From the NCBI RefSeq assembly GCF_900580865.1, contig NZ_UTBZ01000228.1, forward strand, positions 62,001-126,000: 64,000 nucleotides of DNA, read 5' to 3'. Made by a program: the position numbers and the translations under genes. The notes under the pieces are model-generated. The model made no database searches. It had not been told where the DNA came from and worked only from the letters and a program-made list of their open reading frames with translations. Position 1 is the first letter of the stretch. Each line of letters starts with the position of its first letter. Positions 8,678 to 17,258 of this stretch are shown here, in pieces. This DNA is from Pseudomonas viridiflava. Lineage in GTDB: Bacteria > Pseudomonadota > Gammaproteobacteria > Pseudomonadales > Pseudomonadaceae.

Positions 8678-9556
8678 TTAAACCAGGACGCTGCACTGGC
8701 GCAGGGCCGAGCGCAGCGTTTCATGACAAGGTGTGCTCAGCCAGGTCAGTGGCAGGCGGATGCCTTCGTGCATCAGGCCCATTTCTACCAAAGCCCACTT
8801 CACCGGAATCGGGTTGGCTTCGATGAACAGGTCTTTGTGCAGTGGCATCAGTTTTTCGTTGATCGCCCGTGCGGTGTCGGCGTCGCCCTTGAGCGCGGCC
8901 TCGCACAGATCAGCCATTTCGCGTGGAGCGACGTTGGCAGTAACGGAGATGTTGCCTTTGCCACCCAGCAGGATCAGTTCGACCGCGGTCGGATCATCGC
9001 CAGACAGCACGATGAAGTCCTTGCTCACGCCATCAATGATCGCTTTGGCACGTTTCAGGTCGCCAGTGGCTTCCTTGATACCGATGATGTTCGGCACGGT
9101 GGACAGGCGAATCACGGTCTCGGCCTGCATGTCGCACGACGTGCGGCCAGGAACGTTGTAGAGAATCTGTGGAATGTCGACCGCTTCAGCGATGTGCTTG
9201 AAGTGCTGGTACAAGCCTTCCTGAGTCGGCTTGTTGTAGTACGGAACAACCAGCAGGCAGGCATCGGCACCGGCTTCTTTGGCGTTGCGGGTCAGCTCGA
9301 CGGCTTCACGGGTCGAGTTGGCGCCAGTGCCGGCGATGACCGGGATGCGCCCGCCAACCTGTTTGACCACGGCTTTGATGACGGCGATGTGTTCTTCTAC
9401 ATCAAGGGTTGCCGACTCGCCGGTAGTACCGACCGCGACAATGGCATGGGTGCCGTTCTTGAGATGGAAGTCCACGAGTTTGCTGAGGCTGTCCCAGTCA
9501 AGACGCCCTTGTGCATCCATGGGAGTGACCAGTGCCACCATACTGCCCGCAATCAT
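8678..9556 (-). CDS. dapA: 4-hydroxy-tetrahydrodipicolinate synthase
   Basis: DapA condenses pyruvate with aspartate semialdehyde, the first committed step of lysine and diaminopimelate synthesis. The start at MIAGSMVALVTPMD (9556) gives 292 residues, the standard length; the longer frame adds a non-homologous extension. The Schiff-base lysine lies in IIGIKEATGDL, the catalytic tyrosine in LYNVPGRTSCD, and the pyruvate loop in VGTTGESATL. Pseudomonas carries several DapA paralogues, but the bamC linkage identifies this as the housekeeping copy. It is divergent from gcvR. Confidence 0.96.
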   Translation of the reverse strand: MIAGSMVALVTPMDAQGRLDWDSLSKLVDFHLKNGTHAIVAVGTTGESATLDVEEHIAVIKAVVKQVGGRIPVIAGTGANSTREAVELTRNAKEAGADACLLVVPYYNKPTQEGLYQHFKHIAEAVDIPQILYNVPGRTSCDMQAETVIRLSTVPNIIGIKEATGDLKRAKAIIDGVSKDFIVLSGDDPTAVELILLGGKGNISVTANVAPREMADLCEAALKGDADTARAINEKLMPLHKDLFIEANPIPVKWALVEMGLMHEGIRLPLTWLSTPCHETLRSALRQCSVLV

Positions 9557-9886
9557 GAAACCGCTCCTGCCGGAAAAAGAGAGCGGTAATGGTACTGGCG
9601 CCAAGATGCTTGCACAAGCGAAGTACTGCGCTGCCGCCATTCCCCTTGGCGCCGCTTTTCGCTACCCTTCAGACTTTGATCGGTACTGATCAGCTTGTAA
9701 GCCGGGTTCCAGCCTCCCTTTACGGCCTCCCAGACCCCGTTCCTGCGTCGCATCGACGCGCTCCCGCTATAGTGGAGCGAGCCGCGAGCGCTGGCCGGGT
9801 CGCTTTGTACGGACAGCCAGAACAGGCACTCCCCGGCAGCCAACGCCCGTAACCCTACCGACCGCTCATCGCTTTAGGAATGCTGC
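9557..9886. other. dapA-gcvR divergent intergenic region with two adjacent hairpins
   Basis: The 330-bp stretch must hold the divergent promoters. It contains a perfect hairpin GCGTCG-CAT-CGACGC at 9745-9759, immediately followed by GCTCC-N9-GGAGC (9759-9777). The second loop includes TATAGT, which could itself be a -10 box for gcvR. No known RNA family was recognised and no convincing ORF was found. Confidence 0.35.
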
Positions 9887-10447
9887 ATGTCCACCCCCAC
9901 AGTTCGCGAACAATTCCTTGTCATCAGTGCCCTCGGCGCCAACCCCATGGAGCTGACTAACGTCCTGTGCCGCGCCAGCCATGAAAATCGCTGCGCCGTG
10001 GTTACTTCGCGCCTGACTCGCCACGGCGAGTGCAGTGCGCTGATTCTCGAGATCTCCGGCAGCTGGGACGCCCTCGCTCGCTTGGAAGGCAGCCTGCCGA
10101 GCCTGGCGAAGAAACACGCTTTCACCGCTAACGTGGTGCGTAGCGCGCCGCTGGAAAACCGTCCGCAAGCCCTGCCGTATGTGGCTTATGTCAGCTCGGC
10201 GTATCGTCCGGACATCATCAATGAGCTGTGCCAGTTCTTCATGGATCACAATGTCGAGCTGGAAAACCTGACCTGCGATACCTATCAGGCACCACAGACC
10301 GGCGGCACCATGCTCAACGCCACGTTCACCGTGACCCTGCCGGCCGGCACCCAGATCAGTTGGCTGCGCGACCAGTTCCTCGATTTCTCCGACGCGATGA
10401 ACCTCGACGCACTGATCGAGCCTTGGCGCCCTCAGAACCCAATGTAA
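9887..10447 (+). CDS. gcvR: Glycine cleavage system regulator GcvR, tandem ACT domains
   Basis: The 186 residues carry two ACT domains (about 8-75 and 92-170). The first opens with REQFLVISALGANPMELTNVL and the second with PYVAYVSSAYRPDIINELCQFF. GcvR proteins bind the LysR-type activator GcvA and repress glycine cleavage when glycine is scarce. In Pseudomonas this gene typically lies upstream of bcp, as here, where only 10 bp separate the two. Whether it acts on glycine cleavage in this species is inferred from the family. Confidence 0.85.
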   Translation: MSTPTVREQFLVISALGANPMELTNVLCRASHENRCAVVTSRLTRHGECSALILEISGSWDALARLEGSLPSLAKKHAFTANVVRSAPLENRPQALPYVAYVSSAYRPDIINELCQFFMDHNVELENLTCDTYQAPQTGGTMLNATFTVTLPAGTQISWLRDQFLDFSDAMNLDALIEPWRPQNPM

Positions 10448-10457
10448 GGAAGCTTTC

Positions 10458-10931
10458 ATGGCCGTTGCCATCGACCAACCGGTTGCCGATTTCGAAGCAC
10501 CTGCCACAAGTGGGCAGACCGTCAGCCTGTCTGCCCTGAAGGGCAAGCAAGTGGTGATCTACTTTTACCCGAAGGACAGCACCCCGGGCTGCACCACTGA
10601 AGGTCAGGGCTTTCGTGATCAGTACGCCGCGTTCCAGGCAGCCAATACCGAGATTTTCGGTATCTCCCGCGACAGCCTGAAGTCCCACGAGAACTTCAAG
10701 TGCAAGCAGGAGTTTCCGTTCGAGCTGATCAGCGACAAGGATGAAGCCGTTTGCCAGTTGTTCGACGTGATCAAGTTGAAGAAGCTGTATGGCAAGGAAT
10801 ACCTGGGCGTTGATCGCAGCACCTTCCTGATAGATAAGGACGGTGTGCTGCGTCAGGAATGGCGTGGTGTGAAGGTGCCGGGGCATGTTGATGCCGTTCT
10901 GGCCGCTGCTCAGGATCTGAATAAAGCCTGA
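10458..10931 (+). CDS. bcp: Thiol peroxidase, BCP/PrxQ family
   Basis: The 157 residues match the peroxiredoxin Q family. The peroxidatic cysteine is in KDSTPGCTTEGQGFRD, preceded by YFYPK. A resolving Cys five residues later is not present, so this looks like a one-Cys or distant-Cys variant that may use the later Cys in HENFKCKQEF or VCQLF. The enzyme reduces hydroperoxides with thioredoxin in the cytoplasm. It begins 10 bp after gcvR and is probably in the same transcript. Confidence 0.93.
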   Translation: MAVAIDQPVADFEAPATSGQTVSLSALKGKQVVIYFYPKDSTPGCTTEGQGFRDQYAAFQAANTEIFGISRDSLKSHENFKCKQEFPFELISDKDEAVCQLFDVIKLKKLYGKEYLGVDRSTFLIDKDGVLRQEWRGVKVPGHVDAVLAAAQDLNKA

Positions 10932-10958
10932 TGGTTTTGCGTCATTTTTACTGACACC

Positions 10959-11040
10959 TTCGCGAGCAGGCTCGCCCCCACATTAAACCGTGTTCGCATG
11001 GGTGAATCGATCAAATGTGGGAGCGAGCCTGCTCGCGAAT
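10959..11040. repeat. REP doublet (REPIN)
   Basis: Two inverted copies of the REP core (TTCGCGAGCAGGCTCGC on the left and GCGAGCCTGCTCGCGAA on the right) face each other across about 45 bp. The pair lies between the convergent bcp and PerM-family genes. Confidence 0.9.
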
Positions 11041-11068
11041 AGCCTTCCTGCAAAATCTGGATCAACCG

Positions 11069-12139
11069 CTACAGCAGTGGCGCCACCACCGGCTCCTTGC
11101 GCGGCCAGGCATCCAGTACAGCCTTGAACAGCGTCGCCAACGGAATCGCAAAGAACACACCCCAGAATCCCCACAACCCGCCAAACAACAGCACCGCGCA
11201 GATGATTGCCACCGGGTGCAGATTGACCGCCTCCGAGAACAGCAACGGCACCAGCACGTTGCCATCCAGCGTCTGAATAATTCCGTACACCGCCATCAGA
11301 TAGATGAACTGATCGCTCCAGCCCCACTGGAACAACGCAATCAGCAGCACCGGCACGGTCACCACCACGGCACCGACATACGGCACCACCACCGACACAC
11401 CGACCAGCAATGCCAGCAGTGCCGCATAGTTGAGCCCCAGGGCGACAAAAGCGATGTAAGTCACGCCGCCACAGATCACGATCTCGATGACCTTGCCGCG
11501 AATGTAGTTGGCGATCTGCCGGTTCATCTCCTGCGCGACCCGGGTGATCAGCGCGCGCTCACGTGGCAGATAACCACGCACCCACTCACCGATCATCACC
11601 CGGTCCTTAAGGAAGAAGAACACCAGAATCGGCACCAGCACCAGATAGATCATGATGTTTACCAGCAACGGCAGACTCGATAGCGAGAATGTCAGTGCCC
11701 ACTGGCCGAATTTGCCGATCTCGCCGCGCGCCGCTTCGATGGCTTGCAGGACTTGTTCATCGGAAACCAGATGCGGATAACGCTCCGGCAGCAACAGCAG
11801 CAGCGATTGCCACTTGGCAAGCATGCCCGGCAGTTCATTGAACAGGGTGATCAACTGATGCCAGAGCAACGGCAGCACCACGACGATAAACAGCATCAAC
11901 ACGCCCATGAACAGCGCAAAGACCAGGCCGACCGCCACACCACCCGGCACGCGCAGGCGTTCCAGCGTGACCACCAGCCCTTGCATCAAATACGCCAGCA
12001 CCATCCCCGCCAGCACCGGCGCGAGCATGCCGCCGAGGGTCAGCACGGCCGTGAAGGCGAGAAACAGCAGCACCGCCAGCACCACGGCTTCTTCATCGGA
12101 GAAGTAGCGCTGAATCCAGTCGCGTAACACTTTGAACAT
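11069..12139 (-). CDS. PerM/AI-2E transporter family membrane protein
   Basis: The protein has 356 residues with about eight hydrophobic segments, including an N-terminal pair (VVLAVLLFLAFTAVLTLGGML and VLAGMVLAYLM) and a helix-rich C-terminal block ending in the family signature GLWGFWGVFFAIPLATLFKAV. The family includes TqsA and PerM homologues, and transport of autoinducer-2 is shown only for some members. The start was moved from TTG 12142 to ATG 12139, six bases after an AAGGA ribosome site. The next gene upstream on the same strand is tusA, 30 bp away. Confidence 0.88.
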   Translation of the reverse strand: MFKVLRDWIQRYFSDEEAVVLAVLLFLAFTAVLTLGGMLAPVLAGMVLAYLMQGLVVTLERLRVPGGVAVGLVFALFMGVLMLFIVVVLPLLWHQLITLFNELPGMLAKWQSLLLLLPERYPHLVSDEQVLQAIEAARGEIGKFGQWALTFSLSSLPLLVNIMIYLVLVPILVFFFLKDRVMIGEWVRGYLPRERALITRVAQEMNRQIANYIRGKVIEIVICGGVTYIAFVALGLNYAALLALLVGVSVVVPYVGAVVVTVPVLLIALFQWGWSDQFIYLMAVYGIIQTLDGNVLVPLLFSEAVNLHPVAIICAVLLFGGLWGFWGVFFAIPLATLFKAVLDAWPRKEPVVAPLL

Positions 12140-12169
12140 CAATAATCCTTAGATTTAACGCTGTCGGTT

Positions 12170-12409
12170 TCAGGCCTTTTTCAACCAGTAACGGTAAACG
12201 CCCGCGTCATCTTCTTCGAGCAGCAGCGTATGACCGGCCAATTTGGCAAAGGTGCGAAAGTCGCGCTGCGAGCCGGCATCCGTGGCGATCACCTTGAGGA
12301 CGGCGCCACTTTGGAGTTTGTTGAGTTCCATTTTTGCCTTGAGCAACGGCAACGGACAATTCAGGCCACTGGCGTCCAGTTCCGCGTCATGGGCTACAGC
12401 GTCAGTCAT
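12170..12409 (-). CDS. tusA: Sulfurtransferase TusA family protein
   Basis: The product has 79 residues with the diagnostic Cys-Pro-x-Pro motif in LDASGLNCPLPLLKAK, the cysteine being the sulfur carrier. TusA relays persulfide sulfur from IscS toward 2-thiouridine of tRNA and other pathways in the cytoplasm. The fold is complete, ending YRYWLKKA. It is divergent from the BepA-like gene and likely heads a short operon with the PerM-family gene. Confidence 0.93.
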   Translation of the reverse strand: MTDAVAHDAELDASGLNCPLPLLKAKMELNKLQSGAVLKVIATDAGSQRDFRTFAKLAGHTLLLEEDDAGVYRYWLKKA

Positions 12410-12507
12410 TGCGTCACTCCGGTTCAGGTCGTCGAGCTGCCTAGAATATCTGGTCGCAGCTCCGGTGTCCGGCTACAGTAAGGTCTTTGTCTTCTAAGGC
12501 TTTGTGC

Positions 12508-13941
12508 ATGACTTTTCTGCGCCCTACCCTGCTGACGCTCGCTTGCCTGCTCGCCTCACCAGGCTTTGCCGACGATCTGCCGTCACTCGGCGACGCCAGT
12601 TCTGCCATTGTCTCGCCGCAACAGGAATATCAGCTCGGTCGTGCTTGGCTGGCGATGTTGCGCAGCCAGGTTTCACAGCTCAACGATCCGCAGCTCAAAG
12701 ACTACGTCGAATCCAGCGTGTACAAATTGGTGGAGACCAGCCAGGTCACCGACCGGCGTCTTGAGTTCATTCTGATCAACAGCCCGCAACTCAACGCTTT
12801 CGCGGCGCCGGGCGGTGTGGTCGGGGTCAACGGCGGCCTGTTTCTCAATGCGCAGACCGAGGGTGAATACGCCTCAGTACTCGCGCACGAATTGGCGCAC
12901 TTGTCGCAACGCCACTTCGCTCGTGGTGTTGAGGCTTCGCAACGGATGCAGGTGCCGATGATGGCCGCGCTGCTGGCCGGGATCGTCATTGCCGCTGCCG
13001 GCGGCGGTGATGCCGGGATCGCGACCATCGCCGGTACGCAGGCGGCGGCAATTCAATCGCAACGGACCTTCTCCCGCCAGAACGAACAGGAAGCCGACCG
13101 TATCGGCATTCTCAATCTGGAGAAGGCCGGGTATGACCCGCGCTCGATGCCGACCATGTTCGAACGCCTGATGCGTCAATATCGTTTCGACGCCAAGCCA
13201 CCGGAATTCCTGCTGACTCACCCGGTGACCGAATCGCGTATTGCCGACACCCGTAACCGTGCCGAGCAGGCCAAACCAGGCGGCATCGAAGACTCCAAGC
13301 GCTATCAGTTGATCCGCGCACGCGTGCAACTGATTTACGAAGAAACCCCGGGCCTGGGCGCCAAGCGCTTCCGTGCGCAGCTGGATGAGAACCCGAAAAA
13401 CGACGTGGCGCGCTACGGTCTGGCGATCGCGCAGATCAAGGGCGGCCAGTTGAATGAGGCTCGCGAGAACCTCAAGCAATTGCTGGCGACGTCACCGAAC
13501 GAAATCATCTACAACCTTGCCCAGGTCGATCTGGACATCACCAATAATCGTCTGCCGGATGCACAATCACGGGTTGAGCGGATGCTCACGCAGTATCCGG
13601 GCAACTATCCGCTGAACCAGGTGCGCGTGGATCTACTGCTGAAACAGAATCGCGCGCCGGATGCCGAAAAGGCGCTGGAAGCGTTACTCAAATCACGTCC
13701 GGATGATCCAGACGTCTGGTATCAGGTCGCCGAGACTCGTGGCTTGTCGGGCAACATCATCGGCTTGCATCAGGCCCGTGCCGAATACTTCGCACTGGTC
13801 GGCGATTACCGGCAGGCGATCCAGCAGCTGGACTTTGCCAAGCGCAAGGCTGGCAGCAACTTCCCGCTATCCTCGCGCATCGATGCCCGCCAACGTGAGC
13901 TGATGGAACAGGAGCGCATGATCAAGGACATGATGGGCTGA
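12508..13941 (+). CDS. bepA: Periplasmic M48 metalloprotease with TPR repeats (BepA-like)
   Basis: Starting at ATG 12508, eight bases after an AAGG ribosome site, gives 477 residues with a clear signal peptide (MTFLRPTLLTLACLLASPGFADD). The zinc protease domain carries HELAH in SVLAHELAHLSQRH near residue 130 and the third ligand in RQNEQEADRIGI. The C-terminal 200 residues are TPR-like helices (QLNEARENLKQLL, QNRAPDAEKALEALL). BepA-type enzymes check outer-membrane proteins such as LptD during assembly and degrade stalled ones. An upstream in-frame ATG at 12487 would hide the signal peptide and is rejected. Confidence 0.9.
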   Translation: MTFLRPTLLTLACLLASPGFADDLPSLGDASSAIVSPQQEYQLGRAWLAMLRSQVSQLNDPQLKDYVESSVYKLVETSQVTDRRLEFILINSPQLNAFAAPGGVVGVNGGLFLNAQTEGEYASVLAHELAHLSQRHFARGVEASQRMQVPMMAALLAGIVIAAAGGGDAGIATIAGTQAAAIQSQRTFSRQNEQEADRIGILNLEKAGYDPRSMPTMFERLMRQYRFDAKPPEFLLTHPVTESRIADTRNRAEQAKPGGIEDSKRYQLIRARVQLIYEETPGLGAKRFRAQLDENPKNDVARYGLAIAQIKGGQLNEARENLKQLLATSPNEIIYNLAQVDLDITNNRLPDAQSRVERMLTQYPGNYPLNQVRVDLLLKQNRAPDAEKALEALLKSRPDDPDVWYQVAETRGLSGNIIGLHQARAEYFALVGDYRQAIQQLDFAKRKAGSNFPLSSRIDARQRELMEQERMIKDMMG

Positions 13942-13973
13942 TCGTTACCGGTCAGGACAAAAGCTTCAGGCAT

Positions 13974-14008
13974 AAAAAAACCGCCTCTTTCGAGGCGGTT
14001 TCTTTTTT
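13974..14008. terminator. Bidirectional terminator between bepA-like gene and mucD
   Basis: The stem CCGCCTC-TTTC-GAGGCGG is flanked by seven A on the left and a T-rich tail on the right. It sits between two convergent genes and serves both. Confidence 0.88.
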
Positions 14009-14022
14009 ACCTTAGCGCTGGG

Positions 14023-15456
14023 TTATTCAGCCAGTTTGAAGGTGATGAAGCTGGCGCGACCTTGACGCAAAACGCGCATCGACACCGAACGATTCTTCGG
14101 CAGCGCTTTGGCGATCTCGCCGAACTCCTTGCTGGAGCCGATGGCCTGGTTGTTCAGGTGCGTAATCACATCACCTGGCTGCAGACCGATCAGGGCCGCA
14201 GGACCGTCCTGCACTTCCTTGATCACCACACCACCTTTGAGGTCGTAGGTTTTCTTCTGTTCGGCGGTCAGTTCGCCCACCGAAACACCGAGACGATTGC
14301 TGGTGCTTTCCGCACCGGACTTCGGCAGTGCATCCAGCTCTTTGTCTTCGTCCGGGATCGCGCCAACGGTCAGCTCGACATTCTTGCGCTTGCCTTCACG
14401 AATCACTTCCAGATTGGCTTTGGCGCCCGCTTTCAGTGCGCCGACCAGATGTGGCAGGTCAGCAGACATGACGATCGGCTGGCCATTCATGCTCAGAATT
14501 ACGTCGCCGACTTGCAGGCCACCCTTGGCGGCAGGACCGTCATCCTGGATCTGTGCAACCAGCGCACCGGCCGGTTTATCCAGACCAAACGACTCGGCGA
14601 GATCCTTGTTCACTTCCTGGATGACCACGCCCAACCAGCCACGACTGACCTTGCCGCCGCTCTTCAACTGATTGGAAACGTCCATCGCCACATCGATCGG
14701 GATCGCGAACGACACACCCATGAAGCCGCCGGAGCGGGTGTAGATCTGCGAGTTGATGCCGACCACTTCACCGTTCAGATTGAACAGCGGACCACCGGAG
14801 TTACCCGGGTTGATCGGCACGTCAGTCTGAATGAACGGCACGTAGTTTTCGTTCGGCAGACTACGGCCGACAGCGCTGACGATGCCCTGGGTCACGGTGT
14901 GGTCGAAGCCGAACGGTGAACCGATTGCCACGACCCATTGGCCGGCTTTCAGGTCCTGGGATTTGCCGAGCTTGAGCACCGGCAGATCCTTGCCTTCGAT
15001 TTTCAACAGCGCCACGTCGGAGCGTGGGTCGGTGCCGATCAGTTTGGCTTTCATTTCACTGCGGTCGGCCAAGCGCACGAGGATCTCGTCAGCATCAGCG
15101 ATCACATGGTTGTTGGTCAGGATGTAGCCATCAGGGGAAATGATGAAGCCCGAGCCCAGCGACTGCGCTTCACGCTGACGACCACCGCCGCCCGGCGAAC
15201 GCTGCTGAGGCGGCATGCCGCGCTCGAAGAACTCGCGCAGCATCGGCGGCAGACCTTCCAGGTCAGGCATCTGCTGGTTCACTTTGCGATCCGGCAGTTT
15301 TTGCGTGGTACTGATGTTCACCACGGCTGGCGAAGCTTGTTCGACCAATTGGGTGAAGTCAGGCAGATCGGCCGCTTGCGCAGCAGGCACCGCCTGACCG
15401 AGCAACAGCACGGTGGCGAAAATGGAAAGATACGATTTCAAACTAGGTATCGACAT
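14023..15456 (-). CDS. mucD: Periplasmic serine protease MucD (DegP/HtrA family)
   Basis: The start at MSIPSLKSYLS (15456), six bases after GGGAG, yields 477 residues with a signal peptide ending AAQAADLPDF. The trypsin-like domain shows the catalytic triad: His in TNNHVIADAD, Asp in PRSDVALLKI, Ser in NPGNSGGPLF. Two PDZ domains follow (about residues 260-350 and 375-470). MucD degrades misfolded periplasmic proteins and restrains AlgU activation, so its loss raises alginate output in P. aeruginosa. It is the distal gene of the algU operon, but a 210-bp gap separates it from mucB, where mucC lies in P. aeruginosa. Confidence 0.95.
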   Translation of the reverse strand: MSIPSLKSYLSIFATVLLLGQAVPAAQAADLPDFTQLVEQASPAVVNISTTQKLPDRKVNQQMPDLEGLPPMLREFFERGMPPQQRSPGGGGRQREAQSLGSGFIISPDGYILTNNHVIADADEILVRLADRSEMKAKLIGTDPRSDVALLKIEGKDLPVLKLGKSQDLKAGQWVVAIGSPFGFDHTVTQGIVSAVGRSLPNENYVPFIQTDVPINPGNSGGPLFNLNGEVVGINSQIYTRSGGFMGVSFAIPIDVAMDVSNQLKSGGKVSRGWLGVVIQEVNKDLAESFGLDKPAGALVAQIQDDGPAAKGGLQVGDVILSMNGQPIVMSADLPHLVGALKAGAKANLEVIREGKRKNVELTVGAIPDEDKELDALPKSGAESTSNRLGVSVGELTAEQKKTYDLKGGVVIKEVQDGPAALIGLQPGDVITHLNNQAIGSSKEFGEIAKALPKNRSVSMRVLRQGRASFITFKLAE

Positions 15457-15666
15457 ACAGCTCCCGTTACGACGAGCAGGGTTAAGCGATATGGAGCAAG
15501 GAACACCGGAAACCACCGACCGGCATTTTTGTTCCGGCAACAACAAACAAGGCCAGAGCCGTGAGGCTCTGACCTATAAAAAATTTTCGGGGTATTTGCA
15601 AATGAAAATGCTCAGCAAACATTTCATCTACGTCTCGACGAAGAAGTGGTAATGACTGAAATCAGC
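15457..15666 (-). other. mucB-mucD spacer with a hairpin
   Basis: This 210-bp spacer replaces mucC. It contains a stem CAGAGCC-GTGA-GGCTCTG at about 15552-15569. It lacks a clean T-run on the minus strand, so it may be an attenuator or processing site rather than a full terminator. A separate mucD promoter may also lie here. Confidence 0.4.
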
Positions 15667-16632
15667 TCACTGCTTGCTGGTCGCAGCGCCATCAGTATTA
15701 CGCATCGACAGAGCAATTCGTTCGGCAGTGCCAATCGGGATCTCACCGACCACTGTGACCATCATTTCGCCTTGAGGCGTTGTCAGGCGGCGGGAAACGG
15801 CAACGGTCGGGCCCAATTGAGTACGGGTATCGGTGACGGTTGCGCCATTCAATGGTTCAAGGAAAACCGAAAAACGCGCCAGACCGTCGTCATACAGCAA
15901 GCTGCTGACCTGAGTCTTGGTTTCCGGATCTTTGTGCGAGTTACTGCTGGTCAATTCGAAGCCCGGCGGAAGCCAGTCAGAGTGCCAGACTTGCGCAGTC
16001 TTGACCGCCGAAGCCTTGTCGCTGTCGAGCGTAATCGCTTTACAGTCGGCGTCGGCCTGCAAGTCTTTGTCCGAAGGAACTTGATCAGTATCAAGACTGG
16101 TGAACTGGAAGCGTTCGAGTAGTTGCCCTTTGTCGTTCAGCAACAACGACTTCAACGGCAAGCCGGTTTTCTTGTCCAGATGCAACTCAAAACCGTAACG
16201 ATGCTGATCGCGAGGCGTCAGCGATACAATCACTGCGTCTCGCCCAGCCACGCGCGATTTGCCGATGACGGCAAGGTCATACCAGTTTTTCAGCTTTTGC
16301 GGATCGAGAGGACGAGCGGCTGAGTTGGGAGAATCCCCCAGCCCGGCTATCAGGGTGCCGCTGACGCATTGAGTATGTCCATCAATGCGCACGACTTCCT
16401 GTGCCGAACCGTCGAGCTGGAGTAAACGCTCGCGGACCTGGCCATTCTGGACGCGATGCCAGATGTTATGGGTAGAAAAGCTACCGTTACGCTCGTAAAC
16501 GAAAGTGCCGTGAAAGCTTTGCTGCTGCTCGGCCTGGCCCAGACGGGTCAACCAGTCCTGGGCCTCATCAGCATGGGCTGGAACAATGAACCAGCCACTG
16601 AGCAGAAGCGAAAGTAGAGGTATGGCGCGCAT
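15667..16632 (-). CDS. mucB: Periplasmic negative regulator MucB
   Basis: The 321 residues begin with a signal peptide (MRAIPLLSLLLSGWFIVPAHADEA) and continue with the two-domain RseB/MucB fold: an N-terminal LolA-like part (SFHGTFVYERNGSFSTHNIWHR) and a smaller C-terminal part (SDWLPPGFELTSSN). MucB binds the periplasmic tail of MucA and protects it from AlgW cleavage until lipid or LPS signals release it. It follows mucA with an 8-bp gap in the algU operon, which fits its role. Confidence 0.95.
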   Translation of the reverse strand: MRAIPLLSLLLSGWFIVPAHADEAQDWLTRLGQAEQQQSFHGTFVYERNGSFSTHNIWHRVQNGQVRERLLQLDGSAQEVVRIDGHTQCVSGTLIAGLGDSPNSAARPLDPQKLKNWYDLAVIGKSRVAGRDAVIVSLTPRDQHRYGFELHLDKKTGLPLKSLLLNDKGQLLERFQFTSLDTDQVPSDKDLQADADCKAITLDSDKASAVKTAQVWHSDWLPPGFELTSSNSHKDPETKTQVSSLLYDDGLARFSVFLEPLNGATVTDTRTQLGPTVAVSRRLTTPQGEMMVTVVGEIPIGTAERIALSMRNTDGAATSKQ

Positions 16633-16640
16633 GATCCTCC

Positions 16641-17228
16641 TTAACGGTTTTCCAGACTTGCTGCACGTGCGTATGGCAGTGCGCTTTCAGTGCCTTTCAG
16701 TGCAGCCTGTTGAGCGTGCTGGCGCAAGTAACCTGGCAGACGCTGATCATGCCAGCCTGGTTGACCTTGCAATACGCCGTTGGCCATTGGGCCAGTGGCT
16801 TCCGAACTCTCACTGTAGCCTGCCAGAACAGCCGGACCTTTGACCTGTGGGGTCGCCAGGGTTGGCTGATTGGACTGCTGAGCCAGTTCGACACCAGCGA
16901 TTTCGTCCTGATTGTACAGGCGAACACCGGCCAGAACGGCAACAGTTACCGAGGCTGCAACAGCCAGACGGCCGAGGTTGCGCCATGGGCTGCGAGATAC
17001 TTTGGCCGGAGCCGTTTCGTCTTCCAGTGCAGCAGACACTGCCGCAGCGATATCCAGACGTGGAAGCAGCAGATCCTTGTGCATGGCTGCCCGAGCGATC
17101 TGGTAACGAGCCCAGGTCTCACGGGTTTCTACGTCGTCCAGTGCATTGAGCACCCGACGCAATTCCAGTTCGTCCGCTTCGTTATCCATCACTGCGGACA
17201 GCGATTCCTGCAGGGCTTCACGACTCAT
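16641..17228 (-). CDS. mucA: Anti-sigma factor MucA
   Basis: The 195-residue inner-membrane protein opens with the AlgU-binding domain (MSREALQESLSAVMDNEADELELRRVL). One membrane helix follows near residues 85-103 (LAVAASVTVAVLAGVRLY), then a periplasmic tail. MucA holds AlgU inactive until regulated proteolysis. The gene appears intact. It lacks the frameshift known from mucoid clinical strains of P. aeruginosa, so wild-type control is expected. The gap from the algU stop is 30 bp. Confidence 0.95.
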   Translation of the reverse strand: MSREALQESLSAVMDNEADELELRRVLNALDDVETRETWARYQIARAAMHKDLLLPRLDIAAAVSAALEDETAPAKVSRSPWRNLGRLAVAASVTVAVLAGVRLYNQDEIAGVELAQQSNQPTLATPQVKGPAVLAGYSESSEATGPMANGVLQGQPGWHDQRLPGYLRQHAQQAALKGTESALPYARAASLENR

Positions 17229-17258
17229 GGCGTTCCTCTCTTGGCTGTCGCCGCTGTC

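Noticed and set aside
15552..15569. Hairpin CAGAGCC-GTGA-GGCTCTG as a mucB terminator
   Set aside because: No T-run follows on the minus strand, so a true terminator is not supported; it is kept only as part of the spacer description.
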